NCBI GenBank assembly: GCA_903930095.1
Contig: CAIYXE010000576.1
Span: 1 to 7,222, forward strand
DNA length: 7,222 bases
Direction: 5' to 3'
From: an uncultured Hyphomicrobiales bacterium
Lineage (GTDB): Bacteria; Pseudomonadota; Alphaproteobacteria; Rhizobiales; Aestuariivirgaceae
The position numbers were made by a program, and so were the translations under genes. Shown here one piece after another: positions 5,853 through 7,222 of this stretch. Position 1 is the stretch's first letter. Every line of letters starts with the position of its first letter. Under the pieces are notes generated by a model, which worked only from the letters and a program-made list of their open reading frames with translations, was not told where the DNA came from and did not search any database.

Positions 5853-7222
5853 ATGGCCAAGCCGCGCACGCTCTATGACAAGATCTGGGACGACCATTTG
5901 GCCCATGAGGCCGAGGATGGCACCTGCCTTCTCTATATCGACCGTCACCTCGTTCACGAAGTGACGAGCCCGCAGGCCTTCGAGGGCCTGCGCATGACCG
6001 GCCGCAAGGTGCGCCATCCGGAAAAGACGCTGGCCGTGGTCGACCACAACGTGCCGACGACGGACCGTTCCAAGGGCATCGCCGAGGACGAAAGCCGCAT
6101 CCAGGTCGAGACGCTGGCCAAGAACGCCGCCGAATTCGGCGTGAAATATTTCAACGAACTCGACAAGCGCCAGGGCATCGTCCACGTGGTGGGGCCTGAG
6201 CAGGGCTTCACGCTGCCGGGCACAACCATCGTCTGCGGCGACAGCCACACCTCCACCCACGGTGCTTTCGGCGCCCTGGCCCATGGCATCGGCACGTCCG
6301 AGGTCGAGCATGTGCTCGCCACCCAGACGCTGATCCAGAAGAAGGCCAAGAACATGCTCGTCCAGATCGACGGCAAGCTGCCGAAGCATTCGACCGCCAA
6401 GGACATCATCCTCGCCGTCATCGGCGAGATCGGCACGGCGGGCGGCACCGGCTCCGTCATCGAATTCGCCGGAGAGGCGATCCGCGGCCTGTCCATGGAA
6501 GGCCGCATGACGGTCTGCAACATGACGATCGAGGGCGGCGCCCGCGCCGGCATGATCGCCCCGGACGAGAAGGCCTACGCCTATCTGAAGGGCCGCCCCA
6601 TGGCGCCCCAGGGCGAGGCATGGGACAAGGCGCTCCGCTACTGGGAAACGCTCCACACCGACGAAGGCGCCCATTTCGACCGCGTGGTGACGCTCGACGC
6701 CGCAAGCCTTCCACCCATCGTCTCCTGGGGCACGAGCCCGGAGGACGTGGTGTCGATTGCAGGCGCCGTTCCGAACCCGGACGATATCGCTGATGAAGGC
6801 AAGCGCCAGTCCAAGTGGCGCGCACTTGAATACATGGGCCTCAAGCCCGGCACGAAGATGACGGATGTCGAACTCGACGTGGTGTGGATCGGCTCCTGCA
6901 CCAATGGCCGCATCGAGGACCTGCGCAACGTGGCCCGGGTCGTCGAGGGCAAGAAGGTGTCGGGCCGCCTCGCCTATGCGATGATCGTTCCCGGTTCCGG
7001 CCTCGTGAAGCAGCAGGCGGAGGCCGAGGGCCTCGACAAGATCTTCAAGGCCGCGGGCTTCGAATGGCGCGAACCCGGCTGCTCCATGTGCCTCGGCATG
7101 AATCCGGACCAGCTGAAGCCCGGTCAGCGCTGTGCGTCCACCTCCAACCGCAACTTCGAAGGCCGCCAGGGCTACAAGGGCCGCACGCACCTGCTCTCGC
7201 CTGAGATGGCGGCAGCGGCAGC
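5853..7222 (+). CDS. leuC: 3-isopropylmalate dehydratase large subunit, partial at 3' end
   Basis: LeuC pairs with LeuD to isomerise 2-isopropylmalate to 3-isopropylmalate in leucine biosynthesis, using a [4Fe-4S] cluster as in aconitase. The frame is open from the ATG to the window edge (456 full codons); the family is about 465-470, so about a dozen residues are missing. The N-terminus '[11 protein letters not shown]', '[21 protein letters not shown]' and 'DHNVPTTDR' is characteristic. Then come '[21 protein letters not shown]' in two adjoining parts, '[12 protein letters not shown]', and the three cluster cysteines: Cys349 in GSCTNG, and Cys410 and Cys413 in CSMCLGMN. The substrate-recognition segment and final '[12 protein letters not shown]' are intact. 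No strong Shine-Dalgarno precedes the ATG. The sequence is very close to rhizobial LeuC as I remember it, supporting the taxonomic placement. leuD would be expected somewhere downstream but is not seen here. Confidence 0.97.
   Translation, partial: MAKPRTLYDKIWDDHLAHEAEDGTCLLYIDRHLVHEVTSPQAFEGLRMTGRKVRHPEKTLAVVDHNVPTTDRSKGIAEDESRIQVETLAKNAAEFGVKYFNELDKRQGIVHVVGPEQGFTLPGTTIVCGDSHTSTHGAFGALAHGIGTSEVEHVLATQTLIQKKAKNMLVQIDGKLPKHSTAKDIILAVIGEIGTAGGTGSVIEFAGEAIRGLSMEGRMTVCNMTIEGGARAGMIAPDEKAYAYLKGRPMAPQGEAWDKALRYWETLHTDEGAHFDRVVTLDAASLPPIVSWGTSPEDVVSIAGAVPNPDDIADEGKRQSKWRALEYMGLKPGTKMTDVELDVVWIGSCTNGRIEDLRNVARVVEGKKVSGRLAYAMIVPGSGLVKQQAEAEGLDKIFKAAGFEWREPGCSMCLGMNPDQLKPGQRCASTSNRNFEGRQGYKGRTHLLSPEMAAAA

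Noticed and set aside
4905..7190. Minus-strand open frame of 761 residues opposite the SDR and leuC
   Set aside because: It is antisense to two well-supported genes; high GC at third codon positions keeps stops out of this complementary frame. No recognisable domain was seen.
7206..7222. GCGGCA-type short tandem repeat at the window end
   Set aside because: It encodes the alanine run normal for the LeuC C-terminus; it is ordinary coding sequence.

Overview
The window is GC-rich, densely coding bacterial DNA. Codon usage, the LeuC sequence and the gene style point to an alphaproteobacterium, most likely of the order Hyphomicrobiales (Rhizobiales). This placement is by recognition, not by a database search. 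There are eight protein genes, the outer two cut by the window edges. No RNA genes, insertion sequences, phage genes or CRISPR arrays were seen, and no gap between genes exceeds about 100 bases.

Left part (1-762): the C-terminal part of an Fe(II)/2-oxoglutarate dioxygenase of the phytanoyl-CoA dioxygenase (PhyH) type meets, tail to tail with a 12-base overlap, a small DCC-family (DUF393) thiol-disulfide oxidoreductase on the minus strand.

Centre (about 752-5759): a plus-strand cluster that reads as one catabolic operon. Its order is a SelA/DgaE-like PLP enzyme, a CUT2-type sugar ABC ATPase, a periplasmic binding protein, a CUT2-type permease, and a short-chain dehydrogenase/reductase (SDR) that overlaps the permease stop by 4 bases. 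A good sigma-70-like promoter (TTGGCA, 17-base spacer, GATAAT) lies over the 5' end of the DCC gene and faces the PLP enzyme gene. A 12-bp-stem hairpin of the dispersed 'GTCATCCCGG...' palindrome type sits between the binding-protein and permease genes, where it could set the ratio of their expression. The likely job is import of a sugar-like, perhaps amino- or acid-substituted, compound, its NAD-dependent oxidation by the SDR, and a PLP-dependent elimination, deamination or epimerisation. The substrate cannot be read from the sequence. The binding protein keeps the general fold motifs but lacks several ribose-type ligand residues, so the ligand may be unusual.

Right part (5760-7222): a short gap with a weak terminator-like hairpin and a candidate promoter, then leuC (3-isopropylmalate dehydratase large subunit, leucine biosynthesis). 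It is housekeeping and lacks only about its last dozen codons. The transporter cluster therefore looks like an accessory catabolic cassette lying next to a core biosynthetic gene.
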